Shown: positions 27,082 through 37,401, counted from the stretch's first letter. The stretch is 64,000 nt of DNA from CAMYLY01 sp036397755 (GCA_036397755.1 DASWII010000035.1:90299-154298); one strand, 5' to 3'. The notes: generated from the letters alone by a model not told the origin. Translations and numbers: made by a program.

Positions 27082-27876
27082 ATGAAACCGTATCTCGACC
27101 TGTTGCGCCACGTTCTCGAGCACGGCGCCAGCAAGCAGGATCGCACCGGCACGGGAACGCTGGCGGTTTTTGGCTATCAAATGCGGTTCGACCTGCGGGC
27201 GGGGTTCCCGCTCGTCACCACGAAGAAGCTCCACCTCAAGTCGATTATCCACGAGCTCCTGTGGTTCCTGCGGGGGGAGACCAACATCGCCTATCTGAAG
27301 GAACACGGCGTGTCGATCTGGGATGCTTGGGCCGACGAGCGTGGCGACCTCGGACCGATCTACGGTGCGCAGTGGCGGTCCTGGCCGACGCCTCAAGGCC
27401 GGACGGTGGACCAGATCGGGGGTGTCATACGTGAGATCGCCACGAACCCGCATTCGCGCCGTCTCGTGGTCAGCGCGTGGAACGTGGGCGCCCTCGCCGA
27501 CATGGCACTGCTGCCGTGCCACGTGCTCTTTCAGTTCTACGTGAACGACGGGCGCCTGTCTTGCCAGTTGTATCAGCGCAGCGCCGATCTGTTCTTGGGC
27601 GTCCCGTTCAACATCGCGTCCTATGCCCTGCTCACGATGATGATCGCACAGGTCACCCGTCTCGAGCCGGGCGAGTTTGTGCACACTTTCGGGGACGCGC
27701 ACCTCTACCTGAACCACCTCGAGCAAGCGCGGCTCCAGCTTGCACGGCAACCGCGGCCGCTGCCACGAATCGCGCTCGACCCATCGATCCACTCCATTGA
27801 CGGGTTCCGCTACGAGCACTTCTCGCTGACCGGGTACGACCCCCACCCCTCCATCAAGGCGCAGGTGGCGGTCTGA
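27082..27876 (+). CDS. thyA: thymidylate synthase
   Basis: 264 aa, the same length as the E. coli enzyme. It methylates dUMP to dTMP with methylene-tetrahydrofolate. Motifs are KQDRTGTGTLAVFGYQMRFDL at the N-terminus, the catalytic Cys in LLPCHVLFQFYV, QRSADLFLGVPFNIASYA and HLYLNHLEQA. The ATG at 27082 is 1 bp after the upstream stop. The reductase gene follows directly, as is usual, because thyA turns its cofactor into dihydrofolate. Confidence 0.98.
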   Translation: MKPYLDLLRHVLEHGASKQDRTGTGTLAVFGYQMRFDLRAGFPLVTTKKLHLKSIIHELLWFLRGETNIAYLKEHGVSIWDAWADERGDLGPIYGAQWRSWPTPQGRTVDQIGGVIREIATNPHSRRLVVSAWNVGALADMALLPCHVLFQFYVNDGRLSCQLYQRSADLFLGVPFNIASYALLTMMIAQVTRLEPGEFVHTFGDAHLYLNHLEQARLQLARQPRPLPRIALDPSIHSIDGFRYEHFSLTGYDPHPSIKAQVAV

Positions 27877-28364
27877 CGATTTCCCTGATCGTCGCCATGG
27901 CTGAGAATCGCGTTATCGGACGTGGCGACGCGCTTCCATGGCATCTCCCCCGCGACCTCCAGCACTTCAAGCGGCTCACGATGGGCCATGCCCTCATCAT
28001 CGGCCGACGCACCTTTGCCTCCATCGGACGCGCACTACCGGGGCGACACTGTATCGTCGTATCGCGCGATCCCGATCTCCGCCTGCCTGAGGGCGTGCGG
28101 CGCGCCGGCGGGTGGGACGAGGCGCTTGCCCTGACCGACGCGGACGATGAGGTCTTCGTCGGGGGTGGTGCCGAGCTCTATCGGCTCGCATTGCCCCACG
28201 CTCACCGCGTGTACCTCACGCTGGTGCATGCTGAGTTCGAGGGTGATACCATGTTCCCCCCGCTGGCGCGCGGCTCATGGCGTCTGATGGATACTGAGCA
28301 TCATCCCGCCGACGATCGCAACGCGTTTCCTCTCTCGTTTCAGCGCTACGAACGGAATCGGTAG
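27873..28364 (+). CDS. folA: dihydrofolate reductase with a non-canonical start
   Basis: DHFR regenerates tetrahydrofolate. The family N-terminal strand is complete: TISLIVAMAENRVIGRGDALPWHLPRDL. It also has GHALIIGRRTFASIG and the C-terminal EVFVGGGAELYRLAL. The first ATG (27897) would cut off strand A (ISLIVA), so the true start must be upstream. The only candidates are CTG at 27873, overlapping the thyA TGA and preceded by AGGTGG, or ATT at 27879. With CTG the protein has 163 residues, normal for the family. Coupled to thyA. Confidence 0.92.
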   Translation: MTISLIVAMAENRVIGRGDALPWHLPRDLQHFKRLTMGHALIIGRRTFASIGRALPGRHCIVVSRDPDLRLPEGVRRAGGWDEALALTDADDEVFVGGGAELYRLALPHAHRVYLTLVHAEFEGDTMFPPLARGSWRLMDTEHHPADDRNAFPLSFQRYERNR

Positions 28365-28375
28365 CGGCACATCGC

Positions 28376-28396
28376 TCGCGCGACGCCGTCGCGCGA
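28376..28396 (+). terminator. GC-rich hairpin after the thyA-folA run
   Basis: A 9-bp perfect stem (TCGCGCGAC, loop GCC, GTCGCGCGA) begins 11 nt after the DHFR stop. It lacks a U-tract, so it may act through Rho or as an mRNA 3'-end stabiliser. The A-rich stretch just after it (28408-28414) starts the promoter region of the next operon. Confidence 0.45.
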
Positions 28397-28402
28397 CCTC
28401 GA

Positions 28403-28476
28403 TCCACAAAAAAAGTATCCGCGAGACTATTGCATAAGTTTCCAGCATTTCGTATCGTGGTTCGCAACGAAACTCC
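28403..28476 (+). promoter_or_regulatory. AT-rich promoter region of the ATP-grasp/KamA cassette
   Basis: After the hairpin the sequence turns sharply A/T-rich (A7 run, then ACTATTGCATAAGTTT) for about 50 bp, unlike the surroundings, immediately upstream of the four-gene cassette. TGCATAAG resembles an extended -10 box. This is the likely start of transcription, but no clear -35 is seen. Confidence 0.35.
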
Positions 28477-29580
28477 GTGAATGGAGTGGCATTGCGAATC
28501 GGACTCGCGTTTAATCAACGACCGCACGACGTCGTGGCCTCGCTCGACGTCGCAGATCGTGTCCCCCGCGAGTTCCAATCTCAGCCCGATCATTTCGTCG
28601 AATGGGATGAGGCGACGACCATCGACGCCGTCGCCAGTGCGCTGCGAGCGTTCGGCGAGGTTGTGCTGCTCGAGGCCGTCGACGACTTCCCGGCCCGGCT
28701 CGCACGGGCGCGCGTCGACCTTCTCTTCAACATGGCTGAGGGACTGCGCGGCCCGAACCGCGAAGCGCATGTGCCGGCGATCGCCGAGTTTCTCGGTGTT
28801 CCCTACCTGGGGAGCGACCCACTGACGTTGGGACTGTCCCTGCACAAAGGGCGGACCAAGGAGATTCTCCGCCACCGTGGCATCCCCACACCCGACTCCG
28901 TACTGCTCGAGTCGCCGGAGGATGTCCACGCGCTGCAAGCGGTCACCCACTTTCCCATGTTCCTCAAGCCGGTCTGGGAAGGGTCATCGAAGGGCATCGC
29001 CGAGGCGAACCACGTGGCGTCACCCGACGCGGCCATCGAGCGGGCGCTGCAGCTGCTGAAGGCCTACGACGAGCCGGTGCTCGCCGAGGCGTACCTCCCC
29101 GGCCAGGAGTTCACGATTGCCATTCTCGGCAACGGCCGCGAAGCACGTTGCCTCCCCGTCATCCGCTATCGCTTCGAGGCGCTGCCGGATGGGGCCTTGC
29201 CGATCATGGGGTACGAGGCCAAGTGGCTGTGGGATCACCCGGGCGCGCAGTTCGATGTCCTGGAGTGCCCCGCGCAGATCACGGCGGCGCTCGAAGCACG
29301 CCTCACGACCGTCGCGCTCGCGGCGTACCGCGCCCTCGGGTGCCGCGATTGGGGTCGGGTGGACGTGAGACTCGATGCGCACGGCAATCCGCACGTGCTC
29401 GAACTGAATCCACTGCCTGGTGTCATTCCCGACCCCGACGAGCACAGCTGCTTTCCTTGGGCGGCCCGCGCCGCCGGAATGACGTACGACGAGTTGATCC
29501 AGGTGGCCGCCGCGATCGCGTGGCGGCGCCTGAGCGGACAGATCCTGGAAGTCAGCGAGCCAACGCGAGCTGCCAGTTGA
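28477..29580 (+). CDS. ATP-grasp ligase, D-Ala-D-Ala ligase-like
   Basis: A 367-aa ATP-grasp enzyme. Recognisable parts are DLLFNMAEGLRG (the Ddl-like N-terminal loop), PYLGSDPLTLGLSLHKGRTKEIL, FLKPVWEGSSKGI (the ATP-binding lysine strand), PGQEFTIAILG and the metal-ligand block GRVDVRLDAHGNPHVLELNPLPG. These fit carboxylate-amine ligases of the Ddl family. Since a second, different ATP-grasp gene, an acetyltransferase and an aminomutase gene follow, a role in a small peptide or modified amino acid is more likely than in murein. The start is GTG; other in-frame starts (GTG 28486, TTG 28492) exist. Confidence 0.85.
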   Translation: MNGVALRIGLAFNQRPHDVVASLDVADRVPREFQSQPDHFVEWDEATTIDAVASALRAFGEVVLLEAVDDFPARLARARVDLLFNMAEGLRGPNREAHVPAIAEFLGVPYLGSDPLTLGLSLHKGRTKEILRHRGIPTPDSVLLESPEDVHALQAVTHFPMFLKPVWEGSSKGIAEANHVASPDAAIERALQLLKAYDEPVLAEAYLPGQEFTIAILGNGREARCLPVIRYRFEALPDGALPIMGYEAKWLWDHPGAQFDVLECPAQITAALEARLTTVALAAYRALGCRDWGRVDVRLDAHGNPHVLELNPLPGVIPDPDEHSCFPWAARAAGMTYDELIQVAAAIAWRRLSGQILEVSEPTRAAS

Positions 29581-30563
29581 GAACTTCGATTCTGTATGAT
29601 GCCGGCGCAGATCACTGGGCGGCTGCCGACGTGCGTGCCGTGCGCGAATCCGTCGACGCCGTGGCCGACGTGCTCGATCGCGCCGACCACGCGGTCGCGG
29701 TCGTGCCGGTGCGGCGGGACCGCGTGTGGATGGGCGCGCTCGCCCGCTCGGACCTCGTGTTCAATCTGTGCGAGGGCGTCGAAGGGGTGAGTCGACTCGA
29801 GTATCAGGTGGCCGCCGTGGTCGAACTGTGGGGGCTGCCGATGACCGGAACTTCGGCCCGCACGATTGCCCTGTGCCACCGGAAGTCCACGCTGAACGCG
29901 CTCCTCAGTAGGCACGGCCTCCCCGTCCCCGACTGGTGTGAGGTCTCGGCCCCGAGCAACCCGTGCGCGGTATCCATGCCGGCGATCGTGAAACCCGCCG
30001 AGGAGGATGCCAGCATCGGGATCGACCAGCGGTCCGTCGTGACCACGCGTGCCGAGTTGCGGGACCGCGTGGAGGAGATGCGGGCGCGGTTCGGACGCGT
30101 GATCGCGCAGCGCTATGTCGCGGGCCGAGAGTTCAACGTGGGCTTCGTCGGGGACGAGGCGTTGCCCGTGTCCGAAATCGATTTCACCAACATGCCCTCC
30201 GACGCATGGCCCATCGTATCGTTCGCCGCGAAATGGGAGCCTGACAGTGCGGAGGATCTCGGCACGCAACCGGTGTGCCCTGCACAGGTCGATCCCGATC
30301 TCGCCGACCGAATCCTGCACGTGGCCCGTAGCGCGTGGATGGCCGTGGACGGTCACGGCTACGGCCGGGTCGACCTGCGCTTGGACGACCGCGGCACTCC
30401 GTGGATCCTGGAGGTGAATCCCTGCCCGGACGCGTCCCCCAACGCCGGCCTGGCAAACATGGCGCGCGCGCACGGCTGGTCGTATGACGACCTGGTTCTC
30501 CGCATCGTGGATGCCGCCTTGGCCGCCCATGCCGCCAGGACGACCCCCGCGGGGGTCCACTGA
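29577..30563 (+). CDS. second ATP-grasp ligase of the cassette
   Basis: A 328-aa ATP-grasp protein, clearly diverged from the one before it. It keeps DLVFNLCEGVEGVSRLEYQVAAVVELWGLPMTGT, the lysine strand MPAIVKPAEEDASIGI, REFNVGFVG and the metal block GRVDLRLDDRGTPWILEVNPCPDASPNAG. The family forms amide bonds through an acyl-phosphate. The start is a TTG that overlaps the stop of the first ligase (TTGA), so the two are made together and may act in sequence or as partners. The substrate is unknown. Confidence 0.82.
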   Translation: MRTSILYDAGADHWAAADVRAVRESVDAVADVLDRADHAVAVVPVRRDRVWMGALARSDLVFNLCEGVEGVSRLEYQVAAVVELWGLPMTGTSARTIALCHRKSTLNALLSRHGLPVPDWCEVSAPSNPCAVSMPAIVKPAEEDASIGIDQRSVVTTRAELRDRVEEMRARFGRVIAQRYVAGREFNVGFVGDEALPVSEIDFTNMPSDAWPIVSFAAKWEPDSAEDLGTQPVCPAQVDPDLADRILHVARSAWMAVDGHGYGRVDLRLDDRGTPWILEVNPCPDASPNAGLANMARAHGWSYDDLVLRIVDAALAAHAARTTPAGVH

Positions 30564-31081
30564 TGAGCGCGACGGAGGCACCGACGCTGACTCTGGCGCC
30601 CGTGCGCGCGGCGGACCGTGACCTCGTTCGGCACCTGGTGAAAGCGACCGGCGTATTCCGGGCCTCGGAGGTCGCCATCGCACTCGAGGTGTTTGACGGC
30701 GCGGCCCAACAACCGGGCGTCGACTACCATGGCCTCGGAGCGTACGACGCGGATCAGCTCGTTGGATTCACCCTGTACGGCCAGATTCCCGGTACGGAGG
30801 CAACGTGGGATCTCTACTGGATCGCGGTGAGCCCCTCGGTGCACCGTCACGGCGTAGGTCGACGACTCATGGCCGCCACGGAGACACTGATCGCGGAACA
30901 CGCCGGCCGGCTGGTCGTCGTGGAGACGTCTTCGCGACCCGATTATGATCCCACCCGCTCGTTCTACGAACACCTCGGGTACGAGCGCGCCGCGGTCATT
31001 CCTGACTATTACGCACGCAACGACGGACTCGTCGTCTACACGAAGCAGCTGATTCCATCCTCCCTCAGCAGCGGCGGTTGA
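30563..31081 (+). CDS. GNAT-family N-acetyltransferase
   Basis: A 172-aa GNAT enzyme. The acetyl-CoA pyrophosphate loop is HRHGVGRRLMAATE (Q/RxxGxG/A type, about residue 93), and the C-terminal strand and helix end SFYEHLGYERAAVIPDYY. It would acetylate an amine. In archaeal ablAB a lysine aminomutase is paired with an acetyltransferase to make N-epsilon-acetyl-beta-lysine, and this gene lies next to such an aminomutase. The start overlaps the second ligase stop (TGATG). Confidence 0.85.
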   Translation: MSATEAPTLTLAPVRAADRDLVRHLVKATGVFRASEVAIALEVFDGAAQQPGVDYHGLGAYDADQLVGFTLYGQIPGTEATWDLYWIAVSPSVHRHGVGRRLMAATETLIAEHAGRLVVVETSSRPDYDPTRSFYEHLGYERAAVIPDYYARNDGLVVYTKQLIPSSLSSGG

Positions 31082-31083
31082 TC

Positions 31084-32301
<1,218 letters not shown>

Positions 32302-32343
32302 CGTCACCTGACGCCTCGCTCGCCCATGCCAATAGGGGTGCCG

Positions 32344-34437
32344 CTATTTGCTAGCTTCGGCGAGTTCCCTCTGGTGGTCCTCGGCGATCTTCTGTGCCAC
32401 GTCCGGAGGCACCTCTTGATAGCTCGAGAGCTTCCAACTGCAGGTGCCTCGGCCGTGTGTCATCGAGTGTAGCTGGGTGCTATAGCGGTACAACTCCGCC
32501 TCCGGCACGTAGGCCCGCACTTTGGTCAGCCTCCCATCGGCCTCGCTTCCGAGGATCTGCCCGCGCCGCGAGGAGAGATCGCCCATCACTTCGCCCAAGT
32601 TCTCGTCGGGAGTCTGCACCTCGATCTCGAGGATCGGCTCCAGCAGGATGGGCTTGGCCTTCTGAGCCACCGTCCTGAAGGCGAGAATGCCGGCCATCTT
32701 GAACGATTGCTCGTTGCTGTCCACGTCGTGATATGACCCGTCGTAGCACTCGACCCGGAAGTCCACGACCGGATACCCCGCGATGACCCCTCGGACGGCC
32801 GCTTCCTGTACTCCCTTGTCCACCGCCGGCACGTACTTCGAGGGGATCACCCCGCCCTTGATCTGATCCACGAACTCGTAGCCCGCACCGCGCGGCTGGG
32901 GCACGATCCGAATCCAGCAGTCGCCAAACTGCCCCCGCCCGCCGGTCTGCTTCTTGTGTCGACCCTGACCTTCGGCCTTGCCCTTGAAGGTCTCGCGATA
33001 AGCGACTTTCGGCCGCCCTAATTCAGCGTGCACGCCGAACTTCCGTTCCAATCGCCCGACAATGACCTCGAGGTGGCGCTCACCCCGACCGGAGATGAGC
33101 GTTTGCTGTAGTTCGGCGCTGTACTCGTGGCGAAACGTGGGATCTTCCTCGTGGAGCTTGTGCAACCCGGTGGACAGCTTGTCCTCCTCCCCCCGCTGTT
33201 TGACGTCGATGGACAGCACCGTAAGCGCGGGCGGGAAGGGGATCCTGGGTAGCACAACCGGGACCGCCGCGGTGGACAGCGTGTCGTTAGTGTGCGTGTC
33301 CTTCAGCTTCGCAACGACGCCGATGTCGCCCGCGTGCAGCATGGGGACTTCCTGCCGCTCTTTCCCTTGTGTCACCGAAAGGTGGTTCAGCTTCTCGGTG
33401 ACATCGCGGGGCGCGTTGAACACCGACGTGCCGTTGGCAACCTCACCCGAATAGATCCGGAAGAACGACACATCGCCGACATGGGGTTCAGAGATCGTTT
33501 TGAATACCTGCGCGACGAACGGGCCGTCGTCCGTAGCTTGGAGCTCGATTGGCTCCGGGGTACCCCACCGCTCGGCAATCACGGAACGCTCCAGGGGCGA
33601 GGGCGCCAACTCGACGAGCTTGGTCAGCAGTGCACGCATGCCGTACGTGAGCGACGCCGACCCACAGAGAAGTGGAAAGAGCTCTCCCTTGAGCACGCCA
33701 CGCTTCATGGCCGCGATCGTCTCGTCCCGGGAAATTTCCTCACCGCCCAAGTACCGCTCCAGCAGGGCGTCATCCGTGGTCGCGATGGTCTCAATCAACT
33801 CCTGCGAGTATGTCTCGAAGCGCTCCCGATACTCCGCGGGGATGTCCGCCTCATCGTACTCGCCGTTCTTCGTCCCCGGTTTGTAGAGGTGGCACTTCTT
33901 CGAGAACAGATTGATGATTCCATGAAACGCCACACCCTCGCCCACGGGAATCTCGATCGGGACGACCTTCGGAGTGACGTGATCCTTGATGTCGCGAAAT
34001 ACCCGCTCGAAATCCGCGTGCTCCTTGTCGAGCAGCGACAGAAAGAAAAACCGCGGAAGCCCCAATTCTTCCGCGAAAGCCCACGCTTCTTCCGTTCCAA
34101 CCTCAACGCCACCGGTCGCGCTCACGACAACCAGCGCGCTGTCGGCCGCGGAGAGGCCGGCACGCATGTCCCCGATGAAGTCGAGGTATCCCGGCGTATC
34201 GACCAGATTGATCTTGACGTCCCGCCACTCGGCATGCGCGAGGGCAAGGTTGATCGAATACTGCCGCTCGATTTCGTCTGGGGTGTAGTCGGTGAGGGCG
34301 GTTCCGTCTGTCACGGAACCATGGCGGCGGGAACTTCCGGTCACGAACGCAAGGGCATCAACGAGGGTTGTCTTGCCGCTGGCGCCGTGACCAACTACAG
34401 CGACATTGCGGATCGCTTCTGCTGGATATACACGCAC
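32344..34437 (-). CDS. elongation factor G-like GTPase (EF-G paralogue)
   Basis: About 697 aa with full EF-G domain order. The G domain has GHGASGKTTLVDAL, then LVDTPGYLDF; the C-terminal domain IV/V region has GGRGQFGDCWIRI, and SRRGQILGSEADG is followed by TQLHSMTHGRGTCSW. The G4 guanine-specificity motif, normally NKxD, reads SLLD (in FFLSLLDKEHADF), a trait of the secondary EF-G-like proteins rather than the translocase FusA. It may act in ribosome recycling or stress. I chose the GTG at 34435-34437 because AAAGGAGG lies 8 nt upstream. The gene is divergent from the SDR gene. Confidence 0.88.
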   Translation of the reverse strand: MRVYPAEAIRNVAVVGHGASGKTTLVDALAFVTGSSRRHGSVTDGTALTDYTPDEIERQYSINLALAHAEWRDVKINLVDTPGYLDFIGDMRAGLSAADSALVVVSATGGVEVGTEEAWAFAEELGLPRFFFLSLLDKEHADFERVFRDIKDHVTPKVVPIEIPVGEGVAFHGIINLFSKKCHLYKPGTKNGEYDEADIPAEYRERFETYSQELIETIATTDDALLERYLGGEEISRDETIAAMKRGVLKGELFPLLCGSASLTYGMRALLTKLVELAPSPLERSVIAERWGTPEPIELQATDDGPFVAQVFKTISEPHVGDVSFFRIYSGEVANGTSVFNAPRDVTEKLNHLSVTQGKERQEVPMLHAGDIGVVAKLKDTHTNDTLSTAAVPVVLPRIPFPPALTVLSIDVKQRGEEDKLSTGLHKLHEEDPTFRHEYSAELQQTLISGRGERHLEVIVGRLERKFGVHAELGRPKVAYRETFKGKAEGQGRHKKQTGGRGQFGDCWIRIVPQPRGAGYEFVDQIKGGVIPSKYVPAVDKGVQEAAVRGVIAGYPVVDFRVECYDGSYHDVDSNEQSFKMAGILAFRTVAQKAKPILLEPILEIEVQTPDENLGEVMGDLSSRRGQILGSEADGRLTKVRAYVPEAELYRYSTQLHSMTHGRGTCSWKLSSYQEVPPDVAQKIAEDHQRELAEASK

Positions 34438-34587
34438 TGCCACCACCTCCTTTGACGGGGACGGGAACATGCCCCGCGGCGCGGATCGCCGCAAGGCTCG
34501 GCGGGTGGTCGTCGATTGCTGCGGCCACGATTCGGACACCGAGCCCGCGTATTATTATTCGCCTCTTCACCTAGCGGTGAGCTGAAC

Positions 34588-35370
34588 GTGACCTTCCAGG
34601 ATGGACTCCTCCGCGGGCAAGTAGCACTCGTCACCGGCGGTGGAACCGGCATTGGCTTTGGTATCGCCACAGTGCTTGCCGACCTGGGCTGCGACATCGT
34701 GTTGGTCAGTAGGCGGTCGGTCCATCTGGATCCGGCGGCTCGGCAGCTGGTCGAGCGCGGCGTACGGGCTCTGCCCATTCCGGGAGACGTTCGTGACCCC
34801 GACTCCCTCCGCGATGCCGTCGCGCGAGCGACGGACGCCCTGGGGCGTCTCGACGTTCTCGTCAACAACGCCGCCGGAAACTTCTATTCGCCGTCGGCTG
34901 AGCTGTCGCCCAAGGGATGGAAGGCGGTTGTGGAGACGGACCTCTACGGAACGTTCTATTCCTCCCAGGCGGTGTATCCCGTCATGCGACAACAGGGCGG
35001 CGGGCGCATCATCTCCATCTCGATGACCCTGCACTATCGCGGGTGGCCCAAGATGGCGCATGCCACGGCGGCGAAGGCGGGGGTGGACGCCCTCACACGC
35101 ACGTTGGCGCTCGAATGGGCGGCTGACGGCATCACGGTAAATGCCGTTGCCCCGGGGCCGATTCCGACTCCAGGCGCTTCCAAAGCCTTCTCCGCCGGAG
35201 GGGACGCGGCTTCTCTGACGGAGGGTATGCGCCGAGCGATCCCGCTCGGACGCTGGGGAACCCCCGAGGACGTCGGGCAGATGGTGGCGTACCTCTGCTC
35301 ACCTGCCGCCAGCTGGATCACTGGTCAAATCTTCGTGGTGGACGGCGGAAGTTCGCTCTCGCAGCTATGA
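34588..35370 (+). CDS. SDR oxidoreductase, 2,4-dienoyl-CoA reductase-like
   Basis: A 260-aa short-chain dehydrogenase. TGGGTGIGFGIA is the cofactor loop, VNNAAGNF the NNAG strand, and PLGRWGTPEDVGQMVAYLCSPAASWITGQIFVVDGG the usual C-terminus. The catalytic Tyr of YxxxK is replaced by His (MAHATAAKAGVDAL). The same substitution occurs in the 2,4-dienoyl-CoA reductase branch of the SDRs, so degradation of unsaturated fatty acyl-CoA is the likely role. The GTG start follows GGTGAG. It is coupled to the thioesterase gene. Confidence 0.85.
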   Translation: MTFQDGLLRGQVALVTGGGTGIGFGIATVLADLGCDIVLVSRRSVHLDPAARQLVERGVRALPIPGDVRDPDSLRDAVARATDALGRLDVLVNNAAGNFYSPSAELSPKGWKAVVETDLYGTFYSSQAVYPVMRQQGGGRIISISMTLHYRGWPKMAHATAAKAGVDALTRTLALEWAADGITVNAVAPGPIPTPGASKAFSAGGDAASLTEGMRRAIPLGRWGTPEDVGQMVAYLCSPAASWITGQIFVVDGGSSLSQL

Positions 35371-35834
35371 CGCATCTGCCTCCTCATCCGAGCGCGGCGA
35401 CGCCCGAGCTCATCGCGGCCTTCGTGGCCGAGTGGAACCGGCATCCGGCCATGCAGCACATGGCGGCACGGATTGACCTGTCCGATCCCAGTGTGCCCCG
35501 GGCGAGAATCGACCACTTGCAACCATATCACCGTGGTGGATTGGGCACGGACGCGGTGGTGGGTGCCGTCATCGCAGGCATGATCGATCTGGTCATCGGC
35601 CTCACGGGCTACCTTCAGCTCCAGGGACAGCAAGTCGGTGTCGCGCAGCTCAACGTGAACTTTCTCAAGCCGGTGCGCGGCACGAGCCTGGTGGCCGAAG
35701 GGCGACCAACGCGAACCGGTCGCCGGCTCGTGTTCGTCGATGCCAGACTCTCCGACGACCAAGGCCAGCTCTGCGCCACCGGATCGGGCATCGTCGCGAT
35801 AGCCGGCGCCGAAGCGCACGCGCCTAGCTTTTGA
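35367..35834 (+). CDS. PaaI-type hotdog-fold thioesterase
   Basis: A 155-aa hotdog protein. The segment HRGGLGTDAVVGAVIAGMIDLVIGLTG is the long helix with the acidic catalytic residue, and VAQLNVNFLKPVRGTSLVAEG is the conserved central strand. The family hydrolyses acyl-CoA thioesters. It overlaps the dienoyl-CoA-reductase-like gene by 4 bp (ATGA), so both probably serve acyl-CoA turnover. Confidence 0.88.
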   Translation: MTHLPPHPSAATPELIAAFVAEWNRHPAMQHMAARIDLSDPSVPRARIDHLQPYHRGGLGTDAVVGAVIAGMIDLVIGLTGYLQLQGQQVGVAQLNVNFLKPVRGTSLVAEGRPTRTGRRLVFVDARLSDDQGQLCATGSGIVAIAGAEAHAPSF

Positions 35835-36125
35835 CCGTCAGGCGCGGACGTAACGTCTGATGGAACACGGTCTCGTCGGCCTGGCAAGCGTCCTCGTGAT
35901 CAAGCGAACCCGTCTGACCGAGGAGTTGGATTTCGCGGCATATCGGAAGCGGTCTGGTGAGAGCGCCCTCCAGCTCTTTGTGATCCGGGAGTCGGGCGAC
36001 TGTCGAAATCGTCACCGCCGAGAAGCCGCCTGCACCCAAACCTGGTCAGACCCTCGTCAGTCTGGTGGGCCCCTCAGCGGCAGCCGACAGCGGATCGCAA
36101 CCACAATAGCGTACCTCGACGGTGG
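35835..36125. other. intergenic spacer without a supported gene
   Basis: This 291-bp stretch lies between convergent genes. Short frames on both strands lack ribosome-binding sites and family similarity. A small CAGAC...GTCTG hairpin around 36043-36062 might aid termination. I see nothing else. Confidence 0.4.
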
Positions 36126-37244
36126 CTAATCGGTGGCGAAGATCGACGCCACGCCGGCTCGTTCACCCCGGCGTGTCGCCTGCCCCAAGGTCACGTGATC
36201 CGCGACGCTCTCGAGGGTGAGCAGCCCGACCACGATACCCAGTCGAACCACGGGCGCCGAGGAGCATCGTGCGGCGCGCATCTTCATGAGCGTCGCATGG
36301 AGCGAGTCATCCGCCTCTGCAACGACGCAGTCCGTTCGCATCAGGTCCGCCACCGCAACCTCGTGCTTCCGGGCTCGAACAGCGGTGACGAGATCGCGTC
36401 GCAGGAGCATCCCCTCCAAACCTCCGTTCCGCACGATCGGGAAGTCCTCCTGCCCGCCGGTCAGCAACTCTTCCGCTGCCGCTCCGAGGGCGGTGTCCGA
36501 TCGCAACACCTGGAACCTCGTCGTCATCGCGTCCGCCACCGTCACGCCCTCGAGCACCGAGCGGGTCTGAGCATAGCGCGTCTCCGCCTGCGCCCCGAGG
36601 TAGACGAACACCGCGATGAAGACGAGGAACGGGTTGCCTCCCATGAGCCCCGCGACCCCAAACAAGATCGCCATGAGTTGCCCGACCAGCGCCGCGATAG
36701 CGGTGGCGCGCGCAAATGCGAGTCGCATCGAGAGGATTCCACGCAGGATTCGACCGCCGTCCATCGGAAACGCCGGGAGGAGGTTGAACGCCACCAGAAT
36801 CACGTTAATCCACATGAGCTGGGCGACGAACGTCCCGTCAACCGCTAACGCGGTCGTCAACGGGTCCACATCGCCGAACAGTTGGAGGCCGGCTGCGAGG
36901 ACGCCAGCGATGACGACGTTCACACCCGGTCCCGCGGCGGCAACCAGAAGCTCCTCGAGCGGCCGTTCCGGCATACGCTCCAGGCGGGCGACGCCACCGA
37001 TGGGCAGCAGCGTAATGTCGCGCGTGGCAATCCCGAACCTTCGGGCCGTCAGCGCATGGCCAAGTTCGTGCAATACGACGCATCCAAAGACCGCCAGGAC
37101 GAGAAGCACGCCATGAACGACCTCCACCGCGCTTGCCCCGCGGGACACGTGTTGAAGCACGACCCACCCAATAAGGATCAGAAACGTCCAGTGCACCTGG
37201 ACGCGAATCCCCGCAAGCTGGCCGAGACTCCAGGACCACCGCAT
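36126..37244 (-). CDS. site-2 protease family (M50) metalloprotease with CBS domains
   Basis: About 372 aa. The membrane part (about residues 1-215) has the zinc motif VVLHELGHAL and the second site FNLLPAFPMDGGRIL, the two signatures of intramembrane M50 proteases. A tandem CBS pair (about 225-355, e.g. VADAMTTRFQVL and VADLMRTDCVVA) should sense adenine nucleotides and gate activity. The substrate is probably a membrane-bound anti-sigma or stress regulator. The ATG at 37244 follows GAGG; a GTG 15 bp upstream is also possible. It is divergent from the universal-stress genes, which fits a stress role. Confidence 0.9.
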   Translation of the reverse strand: MRWSWSLGQLAGIRVQVHWTFLILIGWVVLQHVSRGASAVEVVHGVLLVLAVFGCVVLHELGHALTARRFGIATRDITLLPIGGVARLERMPERPLEELLVAAAGPGVNVVIAGVLAAGLQLFGDVDPLTTALAVDGTFVAQLMWINVILVAFNLLPAFPMDGGRILRGILSMRLAFARATAIAALVGQLMAILFGVAGLMGGNPFLVFIAVFVYLGAQAETRYAQTRSVLEGVTVADAMTTRFQVLRSDTALGAAAEELLTGGQEDFPIVRNGGLEGMLLRRDLVTAVRARKHEVAVADLMRTDCVVAEADDSLHATLMKMRAARCSSAPVVRLGIVVGLLTLESVADHVTLGQATRRGERAGVASIFATD

Positions 37245-37401
37245 CGAACCTCGCTTCACATGAGCGCTGACGAAACCTACACCTCCGGCGCTCCGGGGCG
37301 GACCGGTCGTCCATGAATCCGGGTTACAGGTGCGTTTAGCCCACCCTCACTCGTCGGGCGCTACGGTGAAATCACCCAGGGGAAGGGGCGAGTCCCCGAT
37401 A

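Noticed and set aside
35824..36129. Short frames of 71 and 89 codons between the thioesterase and protease genes
   Set aside because: No ribosome-binding sites, no family likeness, and they lie in a convergent spacer.
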